The translations under genes and the position numbers were made by a program. DNA of 64,000 nt from Antedon mediterranea (lineage: Eukaryota; Echinodermata; Crinoidea; Comatulida; Antedonidae), in assembly GCF_964355755.1 (NCBI RefSeq), contig NC_092670.1, forward strand, positions 6,721,001 through 6,785,000, given 5' to 3'. Of the stretch, positions 22,979-34,712 are shown one piece after another (position 1 is the first letter of the stretch; each line of letters begins with the position of its first letter). Under the pieces are notes generated by a model. It saw nothing but the letters and a program-made list of their open reading frames with translations, had not been told where the DNA came from and made no database searches.

Positions 22979-23546
22979 GTATGTTACATTAGTTTTGACG
23001 TTTTAATTAACAGATAGTGATATTTGGCACTTGCGGTAAACAAGTCTTGAGTGAGTCAAAGAGCTCAGTAAAATGCCTATGGCTGTGGTATTTGAAAATT
23101 GTTGGTCGCGGAGTACATGGCAATTTTGGCCCAACAAAATATCTGTATACTATTACTGCTATTATTATTGCAAAGATCAATCGGTAATAATAAATTAACT
23201 ATTGTGTGAACTTTGACATGAGAAATTAGTGTAATATATTTCCAGGAATTATCGTATTTGCATTTGAGAGGTTATGGTAAAATAATTTCATTTTTATAAT
23301 AATAATAATAATAATATTTATTCGGCAAAAGTTCATAAAGTACATTTTACAATTCATCTTGCCAGGAGCAAGTAATAGGCATGAGCCCAAACAGAAAACT
23401 GCTCTTACTCCATCATTACTTATAAAATACAAAAATAACAAAACTAAGTAGCACAAATTAAGTCAAAATAAAACAAAACAAAGTTATAATGAGATACACC
23501 AATTAAAAATAAGCTGCATTGAATAAACAATATAAACAATTACAAC

Positions 23547-24536
23547 TTAATATTTTGAGATCAAATGTTTGATGAGTTGGGCTTTAAAGTCTGGAATTGT
23601 AGCACATTGTTTAATTTCATTGGGAAGTTGCTCCCATAATCTAGGGAAAATAACAAACGATGAATTTAAAAATGTATTGGTCTTTGCCTTCCAATGTATT
23701 AACCGCCCTTCACACCTCTCACTTGATCTCACAAACTCATTAAAGGATGATGGACAGAGGCCATGCATTATTTTAAAACCTAATGTGAGTCTATACACTT
23801 TAAATATATCTTCAATACTTAAAATGTTTAGGGTCTTTAACCTATATAAATATGAAGTGTCCCAATTTCCTTCTTTTCTGTACATAATTATTCTAGTGGC
23901 CTTTCTCTGAACCCTTTCAAGTCTATACATATGAGAAATTTCAGTAGGTGCCCACATACAACAACAGTAAGTCACAACAGGTAGTATTAGTGCTTTGTAA
24001 AGATTTAGCATTGCCATCCAAGACATTGCTTTACTACATCTTGAAACAAAACCAAGAAGTTTGCTTGCCTTACTACAAACATAATCTACATGAGAGTGGC
24101 ATGTTAATTTACTGTTGATATATACACCAAGTAGTTTGAATTCATGGACTCTTTCCGTTGAATCGGAATTGATATCGTAAGCAAATATGATGGGATCTTT
24201 ACACCTGGATAAACTCATTGCTGCACATTTTGATGCATTTAATGGTAGTTTATTTAAAACTGACCATTCATAAATCTTATTTATATCACTCTGTAACTTT
24301 ATACAGTCTTCTAATTCATGAATAGGTCTTGAAATGGTATTGTCATCTGCGAAAAATTGAAGATTCTATACCATATTCAAGATCACTCACATACAATAGA
24401 AACAAAAGAGGGCCAAGAACTGACCCCTGGGGTACCCCTGATATTACATTCTTCCAATGCGATATTTCACCTCTATAGATAACTCTTTGTTTTCTATTTA
24501 AAAGAAAATCCTGGATCCATTTATTTAAACCTTTGT
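23547..24536 (-). pseudogene. LINE ORF2, RT C-terminal half
   Basis: Resumes after the TTAA insertion with KWIQDFLLNRKQRVIYRG and SGVPQGSVLGPLLFLLYV (RT finger/palm motif). A frameshift at about 24355 falls just before FADDNT, the catalytic Asp-Asp motif. The rest is an intact frame with FKLLGVYINSKLTCHSHV and YKALILPVVTYCCCMWAP, usual for the CR1/L2 connection region. It ends IKHLISKY and a stop. Confidence 0.85.
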
Positions 24537-24540
24537 TTAA

Positions 24541-27457
24541 AATGGATATGAAAGGGTTCCTAGCAATATCATTTTATTGGCTCAACGTGTAGATCAATCA
24601 GTTTTAAGCTTGCCATAGTCATACTTAATGTTTTGGAGGACGACAACGCCCTCAAAACGCCCCTGAGAAACCTGTGAAAAACTTTTTGTGACGTCACTAA
24701 AAGTTATTTTTGTATTACAGAGATAGGAATTTAGCAGTAAATCATTGATTGATGCAAAAGCATGGTAGTAATTACTTATTGCTTTGATATTTTTATTCTT
24801 GGATAAGTATGTTAGCCTAATCGAATAAAATTAATTCATATTATCAACCAAGTTTTTTTTTAAACGGATTTTAATTTCGTTTTTCAAGGCCATCTTTTAC
24901 GAAATTCATAGCCAAATGCCTATCTTGCTGGGTACACGGAGTTATTTTGCGCATGCGTGAGAATCACAGAGTCGACCACCTTGGCCTCTCTCTCGACCCT
25001 CCTCGCGAGCGATGTTTATTTCGCTATTTATTATACACGTATTATTGAAACATTCATTTTATTATTATTTCGTTGTAATTAACTGAAATTGATGGAAATT
25101 CGTCCACATCGTCTTGTTAACACGGGTGTTAACATCGTTTTGAAGAAACGGTTGGACGAGTAAATGGTGTTTGACAATGCCATGGCCTGGAGCTAGCTAG
25201 GCCTAGCCTAGGCCTTTTTAGTAGTGATGACTGCTGGATACGGTGTTTAGTCGCCCGGCCAGAGGTGAGCTGAGAGCGTATGCTCCTTGATGTATCGTTG
25301 AGGGTGTTAATGGTAGGCACAATTGTGTTACTGTATTATGTATATACACATTATTTATAAGTACGTTTATTAATATTGTTGTGTGCTGTAGTGTCCTGAC
25401 TAACGTATTATTAAAATATTTTTTTGTTATTACATGCCGCCCTACTAGCTAGCTAGGCAACACTGAATACTAAATATTATGATTCCCAATAAAATAAATA
25501 GAGTTGGATTTTCTCTAATGTAGTAATAAAGGTTATAACAGGCCAGGCCTAGTTAGGGGTATTTCAGCTTGTATCATATACAGTACAATATACAGTACAG
25601 TATACAGTAAATAAACAATTCATTTGTATTTTTACCTACCTACAGGTCTATAATTGGAGTGCAATTATGATAATTGATGGACGGGATAAGCAAATGTATT
25701 TATTGATTGGAATGGAAGCGCAAATGTTAGAGTAAAATTATAATATTAAGGTAACAGATACTGAGCATTGCTATTTTAAACTGTTGATCAAACCTACATA
25801 ATACATTATACTAAATTATTATTTTGTTTTGAGGGCAGATAAACATGTGCTTATTCATTTTCCTTTTTTCAGGTGAATAGAAAGATACCCAGAGTACTTT
25901 ATAATAGATGCTACTTGGATCATGCTTGCACGATACATTTATGCAGTATACTAAGACACCAAGTATAGAATGAGCGCAGACAATTAAAATTACAGAACTA
26001 AATATTTATGAAGAATAGTAAAATATGCATAATAGAATTCTTTAGACGCGAGCGCTAGGGTTACAGTCATACTGTAACTATGGTAATGTACTACCAGACA
26101 GTACACTAGTAGCAGTGCATCATATAGTGTTTGTTTTTAACCATCTAAATGGGTCTGGGTATATAAACAAATAAACCACTACTGTACTTCTTTTTTTATT
26201 TATTTAGCCAAATACTATGTACAATGGACATTTATGAAAGAATCCATCTCTTGAATATGATGGAGCTGGCTGGTGTTGATAGAATTAAAATGTATCACTC
26301 AGGTCTCAAAAGTAATTTATGTCCTGTTTGAAAAATCCTGCTTGTTCCAAACTCATTATGATACATTTGTTCAATAAAATTCATTCCACACACTATTTCT
26401 GCCATATAATTTGATGTTTACAATTTTATTACTAGTACTATTACAGTTCTTCAAAGCCATCTCATGTACTGTTGATTCCATAAATCTGCAAAGATAAGAC
26501 CAATAAATGGATGGAAATGTACTACTGTATTATTTTTATTCAATCCTACCTCTAGGCCCTATAGTATTATATTTTATGACTTGGTAACAAACAGAAAGAG
26601 GTTATTATTTAATTACACTACAGTTACTAACTAAACTATAATAATCCTCTCGGCCTCACCTCCTCTGCTCTACTTTAATTATTAGTATTATTATATTACT
26701 ATATTAGTCAATAACAAAAGTCAGAGCCAAAAACAAGTTCAACACAAGCTTACCTTTTTTATTTACGTCGCCTTTTACATACGTCTACGCCCGCGCCTTG
26801 TCCACTTCCTGGAGGTTCGTCGGTGGACCGGCGACTGCTACTCTCTTGTACTGTAGGCCATGGAGTAACTCCATGTGTAGGCCTAGCCTACTACTACTAG
26901 CGAATTTAGAAGAAACTATAGTCTACTAGACCTAGCCTAATTTGTAATCTGCGTGAGTGGTTTAGTGTGAGAAGTACAAATACACACTTTCTTCTTTTCA
27001 CGTACAATCTTTGCAGACATAACTTTTTATTGATTTGTGAAATATCGATATTTTCTACGACTGCAGCAACAGGGAGCTTGCAACACGCGAGTCTCGTGTA
27101 GCATGGGTTTGTTTATTTTGTTTACACCACACAGTCCGCGAACGAGACAAGGCGGTGATTGGACTGTATTAAAATTCATTAACCAATCACAAAACGACTG
27201 CTGCCGTGGCTACAACCCCGGGTGTTTCAAACTCTAAATTTGACGATCTCGTACGTGCGTATAGAACGTTCATAAAAATTAAGATGGCGTGCCAGTTGGT
27301 CGGCCATTTTGCGGACGTTTTATACCAAAATTTAATTTGTTTATTTCTCAATTTCTACTAGGTATTTGAATCTAATTTTTTGTGTGCTGTTTATTAACAT
27401 TAAAAGGATTCATACAAAGTCCTTTTTGTGAAATTTTAAAATCCTTTCATATCCATT
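24541..27457. mobile_element. Non-autonomous TTAA-flanked DNA transposon, copy 2
   Basis: TTAA at 24537-24540 and 27458-27461 with the same 15-bp inverted ends as copy 1. It sits inside LINE ORF2 and is inverted relative to copy 1. The outer arms (about 24541-25640 and 27060-27457) match copy 1; the 1.4 kb centre does not. No transposase seen. Confidence 0.9.
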
Positions 27458-27461
27458 TTAA

Positions 27462-29371
27462 GCCAATATTGTTAAGTTTCTTAATCAGACGATTATGGGG
27501 TACTTTATCAAAAGCAGATGAAAAATCTAAGAAAATTACATCTACTTGCTTACAATTTTTTGCATCTAAACTTTGAGCCCATGAATGAAACGCCTTAGTG
27601 AGTAACAATTCCGTACTATAAGCATGTCTAAAACCAAACTGATTATCTGATAATATACTATTAGCCTCTAAGAAATTATTGATTCGGGTACACACAAGTT
27701 TCTCCATAATTTTACAAACAATTGGTGTTAAAGACACAGGTCTGTAACTCTTAAAATCACCTTTAGGTTTTCCATGCTTTTTGAAAACAGGTACAACATT
27801 AGCAGTTTTCCACTGTTTTGGTAAAATGCCTTTTTCTAAAGATAAGTTAAAAAAGTCGCACAACAATCGTGCTAGTTCTACCCTACAAACTTTTAGAAAT
27901 ATGGGAAGTAAATTATCAGGTCCTGGAGATTTTGAAACAATTAAATAGTTTAATGCCTGATAAACTTCCATCACATTAAATTTCTTAAGTTCCATATAAT
28001 GCTGAGGGATAATATCAGAGTTGCAGAGCAAGTCATCATTACCACCATCATCATTATTACTGAAATTACTAGAAAATTGATCATTAAACAAATTTGCTAT
28101 CTCTCTAGCATCTGTTACTATAGCATCATTAATCTTAAAACTTATAACTTGTGAATCTTGTCTAATTGCCCTAATATATGCCCAAAATTGCTTTATATTT
28201 GAAGTAGCCTTATTTGAGATGTCTAGAACATAATTTCTGTGACTACAATATATGGCTTTTTTCAGTTCCTTACTACAACACTTAAATCTATCTGTAGCTT
28301 CATTTGTTTTTAAAATCTTAGCCTTCCTATATAATTTTCTTTTCTTTGTACAAAGTTTCTTAATTTCTGTAGTAATCCATGGAAATGATTTAGTCTTATT
28401 TCTTTTCTTAATAGGCACAGATTCAGAAATAGCCTTGTTTATATTGTTCATTATACTATCCCAAATATTATTAATATTTTCAAACATAAAACAATTTTCC
28501 CAATTAAAATTAATTAATATGCTTTTCATCTTTTCAAAATCTGCATTTTTTAGTGCATATACAGTTTTTGTTATAACTTTGTCACGTTGTTTTGATATCC
28601 TTAGACATATCTCAATTGCCTCATGATCACATGAGTCAAAATTGATAATAATTTGACATTTATCAATTAAAAGTGGATTACTAACAAAAGCCAAGTCCAA
28701 AAAGTGCCCATCCCCATTTCGTGTTACATAAGAAGGCTGATCTATTATTTGCACTAGTCCAGTTGCCATTGTTCCTTCTACCAAGCTTCCTGCTTGGGCG
28801 GATAAACCATTGTTCACATTCAAACAATTCCAATCAACATGAATATTAAAGTCGCCTATGAGTAATACCTGTTTGTAATCAACAACTTTTGCTTGAACTT
28901 TATCTAGATTATCAATAAAGGAATTTAAATATTGAACATATAAAACACTCCTAATAAAATTTTACCTATATTACTATGACATTCTATCCAAATCATTTCA
29001 AGTGTATCAACATTGAGATCTGTGCATAAAGATGGATTTAAACATGTTTTACAAGCAATTAAAACCCCCCCTCCATGAGAATTTCTATCCTTTCTAAAAA
29101 TGGTATAATCATTGTTTAAAAGCTGACTATCATATACTGTGCTATCGAGCCATGTCTCTGATATAGCAATGACGTCATGAGACGAAGAAGAAAATCTAAC
29201 ATTGAAATCTAATAATTTGTTTTTCACACTTCTTATATTACAATAGAATAAACTTAACATTTTACTTGATTTTGTGTTACCTGAATTTACTATATTACTG
29301 CTATTATTACTAGAATCATTGTTTATATTAATTTCATTTAATGTTATGTCATTATCATCAGCACTCTTCAT
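27462..29371 (-). pseudogene. LINE ORF2, endonuclease and RT N-terminal half
   Basis: The first part (29371-28925) is an APE-type endonuclease with YCNIRSVKNK, IAISETWLDS and RKDRNSHGGGVLI. The frame then breaks at about 28925 by a small deletion, resumes with VLLIGDFNIHVDW, and runs on through the RT domain (PGPDNLLPIFLK, FKSYRPVSLTPIVCKIMEKL, FGFRHAYSTE, VIFLDFSSAFDKVPH) to the TTAA insertion. If one TTAA copy is counted, the frame continues exactly into the left half. Confidence 0.88.
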
Positions 29372-29413
29372 CTTAGCTACATTTATTACGGCTTCATCTA
29401 CTTTGCCATTTTT

Positions 29414-30070
29414 TCAGTGTTCAACTTGGCAAAATTTCGCTTTGTGTCCTACTTGTTTACAAACCCAACACACAACTGCTTTTCCATGTCTGCAAACTCG
29501 TCGTACATGTCCACTCTCACCACAGAAATGACAATTTGCTACAGGCATGCTTTGATGATCTCTAGTGTGCGTGCTTCCAGTTCTTCTGTTTTTCTTTGGT
29601 GATATTATTGACAGTACATTATTAATACTCTTAACCAAGGCTGATGTACCCCTCAAGTTAAGATGTAAACCATGACTTGTAAACTTTGATGAATCCACTC
29701 CATATCGTGTAGTGAAAGCTCGGCTGTGATCAATAACAATGTTACCGAAAGAATATTTGAGCATTTCATTTACGTCAAATACGCGTCTGTTTAATGAAAG
29801 ATCATCAAGTCTCGGGCAAATCGCTGAGATGAAAACCTCGCCTGTTATCCTCATTTTAAGCCTTGATATCATATCAGTGTAGTCGTTCTTTAGCCTATCC
29901 AAGTCAAAGTTGATATCGCAACAGTCATTTGTTCCAGCATGAATGACAACATTTTCTACATTGGTCAGATCGATCTCACATAATGTATAGTTAACTTGTT
30001 CCACAGTTGCTCCTCTTAATGTTCTCACAGATGTTTCACATAGACCATTTGTCTTAATATGCTTCAGCAT
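29414..30070 (-). CDS. LINE ORF1: SGNH-like domain plus two zinc knuckles
   Basis: 218 codons, minus strand. VVIHAGTNDCCDI is the G-x-N-D block of an SGNH/GDSL hydrolase fold, and the later DSSKFTSHGLHLNLRG supplies the D-x-x-H-like block (HGLHLN). The C-terminus has two CCHC knuckles, CHFCGESGHVRRVC and CWVCKQVGHKAKFC. CR1-clade ORF1 proteins with an esterase-like domain are known. The block before KHIKTNG, which would hold the catalytic Ser (GDS), is missing at the 5' junction, so it is probably truncated. Confidence 0.75.
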   Translation of the reverse strand: MLKHIKTNGLCETSVRTLRGATVEQVNYTLCEIDLTNVENVVIHAGTNDCCDINFDLDRLKNDYTDMISRLKMRITGEVFISAICPRLDDLSLNRRVFDVNEMLKYSFGNIVIDHSRAFTTRYGVDSSKFTSHGLHLNLRGTSALVKSINNVLSIISPKKNRRTGSTHTRDHQSMPVANCHFCGESGHVRRVCRHGKAVVCWVCKQVGHKAKFCQVEH

Positions 30071-30072
30071 AG

Positions 30073-31349
30073 TTGTACATATTATTAGAACATTGCATTA
30101 TGATGAAAGATACTCATTATATTTCTTCCATAATAGAGTCTAATGAGAAGTCAATAACTTGTGGAGTACCACAAGGGTCGGTCTTAGGACCTACATTGTT
30201 TCTTATTTATGTAAATGATATTGTAAACTCTTCTGATTTCTTTGATACACGATTATTTGCAGATGATACTAGTTTATTTTGTTCTTTTAATCCACATGAA
30301 ATTGTTGACCTATCAAATGTAAATGAGCAGTTGAAACATATAGTAGATTGGTGTGATGTTAATAAGTTGACAATTAATTCTAAAAAGACAAATTATATTA
30401 TATTTCGTAATCAGCATACAATAATTGAAGTAAAGGGGGATATATACATAAAGGAATCAAAATTAGATGAAGTTGAAGCTACAACTTACATTGGGGTAGA
30501 TATAGATAATAGACTTACATGGAAAGTGCATTCTAATAAGGTTAATACAATTATTAGTTCTAAGGCTGGTTTATTGTACAAACTTAAATATGTTGTACCC
30601 CAATCAATTTTGGTGCTTTTATATAATTGTTTTATTTTGCCTCATATTTCATTTGCATTAGAAGCTTGGGGTAACACTTATAAAACTCATTTAAAACCAG
30701 TATATTTAACACAAAAACGTGTTATACGCACATTGACTTATTCTGATAGACTAGCACCAACATCATTATTATTCAAAGAACTTAAAATTTTAAATATTTA
30801 TCAGCAGCATCAGTATTTAATTACTTTATTTGTTTATGATAGTTTACATGGTAAATTTCCAGATACAACTCCTAAATATTTTTTGTATATTCATTTTCGT
30901 TATTCATCAAGGTCTCAGACTAGAGAAAAGTTGTATGTACCAAAATATAGAACAAACATAGGACAACATTCCATCAAGTATTCTGGTGCAAAGCTCTGGA
31001 ATGAAATCCCGGATGATTTAAGGTTTCTAACAAAAGCAAATTCAAAAAAGAAATGAAAACATACTATTTGTTTGTATAGTGATATGTATTTATTTTATAA
31101 GAGAATTATATTGTATATATTTGAGAGAGAAAGTGTATTTAAAAAAAAAAATGTTTATGTATATTAATTTTATTTTAGACAAGTAGCCCTAATTTATTTA
31201 TATAACTATTTATACTTCAATGTTTAGGGGCTGAACTTGATTAGTTTTAACTATGTTTTGGCCCTTCCCTTGATATAATTATTATTATTTGTATATTATT
31301 ACAATGTTTATAATTTATATTTATGGGTAAATAAAGAAAGAAAGAAAGG
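30073..31349 (+). mobile_element. 5'-truncated LINE fragment, opposite orientation
   Basis: Plus-strand frame to 31056 with SITCGVPQGSVLGPTLFLIY, TRLFADDTSLF (catalytic Asp-Asp), LTINSKKTNYIIF, TYIGVDIDNRLTW and the C-terminal block KLWNEIPDDLRF. A 3' UTR of about 290 bp follows and ends in (AAAG)n at about 31335-31349. Sequence and C-terminal block differ from the minus-strand LINE, so it is a separate family. The 5' end abuts the other LINE head to head. Confidence 0.82.
30103..31056 (+). pseudogene. LINE RT C-terminal fragment
   Basis: Open frame of about 318 codons covering the RT palm (GVPQGSVLGP, FADDTS), thumb and C-terminal region. It lacks the endonuclease and the RT N-terminus, so it cannot retrotranspose alone. 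The frame itself has no stop or frameshift, suggesting fairly recent insertion. Confidence 0.8.
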
Positions 31350-31479
31350 ATAATACTGAGGAAGTTTATCTGTCATTAATTGATTATAATCTATTTATTG
31401 AACTGCTGTTTTCTCATAGAACAATTTCTTTATTTTGACAGTACTGGTAACATACATTTATAAATATTGTATCCCACAG

Positions 31480-31734
31480 ATGAACAAGCTCCAGATTTTA
31501 CAGACTGTCCAATGGATATGATTGTTAACACAACAAATGGTGAGACATTTGCCATCAATGTCACATGGATGGAACCGACAGCTACTGATAACTCTGGAGA
31601 GACTCCTGTACCAGTAGCAGACTACACTTCTGGTGATAATCAGTTTGCAATTGGTGACACAAAGGTTCAGTACAATGTCTCAGATTCAGCTGGTAACTTC
31701 AATGATAGCTGCAGTTTTGTTATCACTGTTGAAG
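31480..31734 (+). CDS. HYR17 exon (class A)
   Basis: Opens DEQAPDFTDCPMDMIVNTTN. Has WMEPTATDNSGE, SGDNQFAIGDTKVQYNVSDSAGN and closes FVITVEG. It is the last class A exon, separated from HYR16 only because of the LINE-filled intron. Acceptor ATCCCACAG, donor GTAAGA. Confidence 0.92.
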
Positions 31735-31897
31735 GTAAGACTGTACCTCATTGGAGGAAATTAAACTCACACCATTACATTTACAGAAACGGATCCGACG
31801 CCATTGTTTCATTACATTCATAGTGTTTTAATGATAATATTGTAAATGTATACATTTTGTTTCTGATTTATTGAATACATAATATATTATTTTTAAG

Positions 31898-32143
31898 ACA
31901 CTGAGCCTCCTAAATACATTGGATGTCCTACCGATTCAATAATAGTCATGAACCCTGTTGGAATGGCAAATAGATCCGTTTCTTGGATAGAACCCATATC
32001 CACTGATAATGTTGGAATCTTCAATGAAACATCCAGTCATATACCTGGTGATATATTTGAAATTGGCACAGTTACAGTGACTTACACAGCATTTGATACT
32101 GCAGGATTAAAAACAACTTGTGTATTTGAAGTAACAGTTCAAG
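31898..32143 (+). CDS. HYR18 exon (class D, block 1)
   Basis: Opens DTEPPKYIGCPTDSIIVMNP; has VGMANRSVSWIEPISTDNVG, GDIFEIGTVTVTYTAFDTAG and ends EVTVQG. First exon of the first 12-exon block; paralogues are HYR30 and HYR42. Gly replaces Asp or other residues before Cys-Pro. Donor GTATTT. Confidence 0.92.
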
Positions 32144-34301
32144 GTATTTGTTTTTTACAAGTAATTAAGCACTTTTTAATTCTTTCTCTTTCAAGACGCT
32201 TATTTTATTGGGAAGCAGTAAGTAGAGTGAACACATTCACTTTAGGTTTTGAAAAAAAAAAACAATACATTAACAGTACGTTTTTAGTGCATTTAACCAG
32301 ATTAATTTATGTTTATTCAGAAGCTTGATAACATGTGAAGACTAACTATCTTCAATGAATCTCAATATTTATAAGTTGTAAGAAGTAAGCTCAATACTAC
32401 AACAAATAAGGGAGGAGTAGTACTTTATAAATCGCACTTTTTGCTCAATAGTGTCGGATGGAAGAGAAGGATATGAGAGAGTCCTAGAAGTAACTTTATT
32501 GAACATCGCTTTCAGATCGAAGACACATGTTATTAAAATGACGGTGCATTTCTAAATAAACATTACAAAAAGCCAATTATTTATTTTAAATAAAATACAA
32601 AAAACATTATTCCTAACAAAATTGGAAAACAATTAGAACAATAAGACAATTTTATTAGCAATGCTGTTCCAAGGGAAACGTAACCTCCATTATTAAATCA
32701 TAATTACATATTTGGTTTCTATGGATAATTCCCTAATTTAACCGATGTTGCGTGTAGGTTTACCCAAATACTAGGCCAAGTTGAAGTAGCCGTCTACAAC
32801 ATCCGTCTGAACTTTTCAATGTCCCCTAGCTTTTGGATATTAAAAAGATCAAGCGACCAAACGACCCAATTCAGCCCAAAAATCTTCACTCTTACCCTAA
32901 GGCTCGTAGGTTCCACAACTCTTTATATCGTCTGGTTTAGTGTTAGATTGTTCTTTTATTGTCTGCGTGTCGTCAGATTTTGTATCATTGCGCCGTAGGG
33001 CAGACGATGATGAACGGGTGGTCAGATTTTCGAGCTTACCAAATGTTTTATAGGAATAATGGAACATCTTCTAATCACCACCACTACCAGTGTGGTCAGT
33101 TAGTCTCGAATTTGCTAGATTCGCAGGTAGGCTTTCGTTTATCAACCTTTTAATTCCTAATTTATTAATACCATTTTTTGTATTTTATTGTAAATTATAT
33201 AAAGTACTGAACTATCTGTTCATCCTTCAACGTTATTCCCACTGTCTTGGTACATGAATTAGGTTTTTTTCTTAGCAAGTGTTTTTTTTCCTGATCTTCA
33301 GTTTCACATCATGAAGGGATTTTCCTTCTTCTATTTACGTCTTTTCTGAAGATTTTTGAATTTGTAGATTCTTTTATATATTCTTGTCGGGTTTCACATC
33401 ATTAAATTAAAACAAAAAATGATGTAGATTTCCTCTATTTCGACGAAATCGTGTTACTATGGTAGTTAAGAACAAACTATAAAATATCATTGTAGATATT
33501 TTTAACTTTCTTGAAAAAAGAAAACTATTAGGTAAAGATAAAGAAAAGAAATAGGAATTTTTTCTTTTATTTTTATATTTATAGTAGGGCCTAAAATAAT
33601 TGTCCAAGAAAATCAGACATTTATAATGACCGAGTACAATCGGAATACACGATAGGCCTATATTGATCATTTCTGGTATATTATCGTTGTATTCGTCAAT
33701 GTATTAATTAAAGGCTTATTTCTTGTTAAGGCAAAGCGTTTTCTATGTCTCTATATTATCTAGGTTTATTTGTGGATGATCGTTCCTCATCAATTCATCG
33801 TTAAGTTTACTATCTTCCTTGCTGAGTGGGTGTCGTCGTCGCTAAATTACTTTGTGGGTTTATTTTTCTTTCCGTATTTTGTCTAAAGTGTATGGGCGTC
33901 TTTCTTTCATTATTTTTTAGAAGCAAATATTATATTTATACTTTGATATGATATATGATATTATTAATCACACGTGATATATTTAGTAACAGTACTGTAA
34001 CTAATTTTAACATCTCATCGTCTATAGTAATGTTTCTATAAATTCCTCTTCTAATACATTGAGAGTTGATTAAAGAGGAAGGATCGAATACGAGGAATCA
34101 TACGAACACTCCTATTGTCAGACCTTGGTAGAAGGATGGTACATACAGGCCTACACCTACGCGCCTCCTGAAGGTGAAACAGAAAGAGAAAACGATAAAT
34201 CGAGGCGCGCAAATATTAATATTAAACCATTATACGATAAACAATGCGATCATAAGAACGGATCGATCACCCCTTATTTGTGTTTGCTATAAAACACGAA
34301 A
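32144..34301 (+). other. Intron left of the gypsy insertion
   Basis: The paralogous introns after HYR30 and HYR42 are only 443 and 268 bp, so most of this 2.2 kb, as well as the gypsy element, was added after the block duplicated or lost from the others. T-rich stretches at 33240-33560. No exon or recognisable transposon seen. Confidence 0.55.
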
Positions 34302-34305
34302 ACAC

Positions 34306-34614
34306 TTTAGTGAGATCCAACTTACCCACTATACTGTGTTGTGAGAGCATGCATTGGGTCCAAATATAATTAGTAACTTCTTATACTTGGCTCCGTAATT
34401 ATATAGGCCTACACATAATATATTCCAATAATATAGTTTCTTCTGTACATGTACAGGATACGCAAAGTTCCTTGAGTTAACAAACAACGGTAAGTAAAAC
34501 AAATACGTCCTGCTTGTTCGACGGTCGGTAGTTGAGAGAGAGAGAGACAAAGAATAAAAAAGGTTTGCATGCCGTTCGTTACACCTGCTAACACATATGC
34601 AAATTGCCTCTACA
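34306..34614 (-). repeat. 3' LTR of the gypsy element
   Basis: 309 bp; minus strand begins TGTAGAGGCAATTTGC and ends GGATCTCACTAAA. Differs from the other LTR by a GGCCTA insertion at 34406-34411, one extra GA unit, and one C/T change in the ACATGTAC region. Confidence 0.93.
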
Positions 34615-34632
34615 TCAGCTCCCCTCTAGATC
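34615..34632 (-). other. Polypurine tract
   Basis: Minus strand AGAGGGGAGCTGA directly before the 3' LTR; it is the expected primer for plus-strand DNA synthesis. Confidence 0.6.
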
Positions 34633-34712
34633 GCAAATGAAATGTTAGCGAGCGATGAAAAAAAAATGATTCTAGTATAAAACTTCCAACACAATAAACT
34701 AACAGAATTTCT

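Larger units (their letters stand above)
23297..30072 (-). mobile_element. CR1-like LINE, interrupted by a TTAA element
   Basis: Minus-strand non-LTR retrotransposon. The 3' end is at the left in a TTA trinucleotide tract (23298-23320). ORF1 (SGNH-type plus zinc knuckles) and ORF2 (endonuclease plus RT) are both recognisable. Without the 2.9 kb TTAA insertion the element is about 3.85 kb, and it appears cut at its 5' end where it meets an oppositely oriented LINE near 30072. Frameshifts in ORF2 show it is inactive. Confidence 0.85.

Noticed and set aside
23569-23910. Plus-strand frames over the LINE and gypsy regions
   Set aside because: Antisense shadows of the minus-strand RT, gag and integrase frames.
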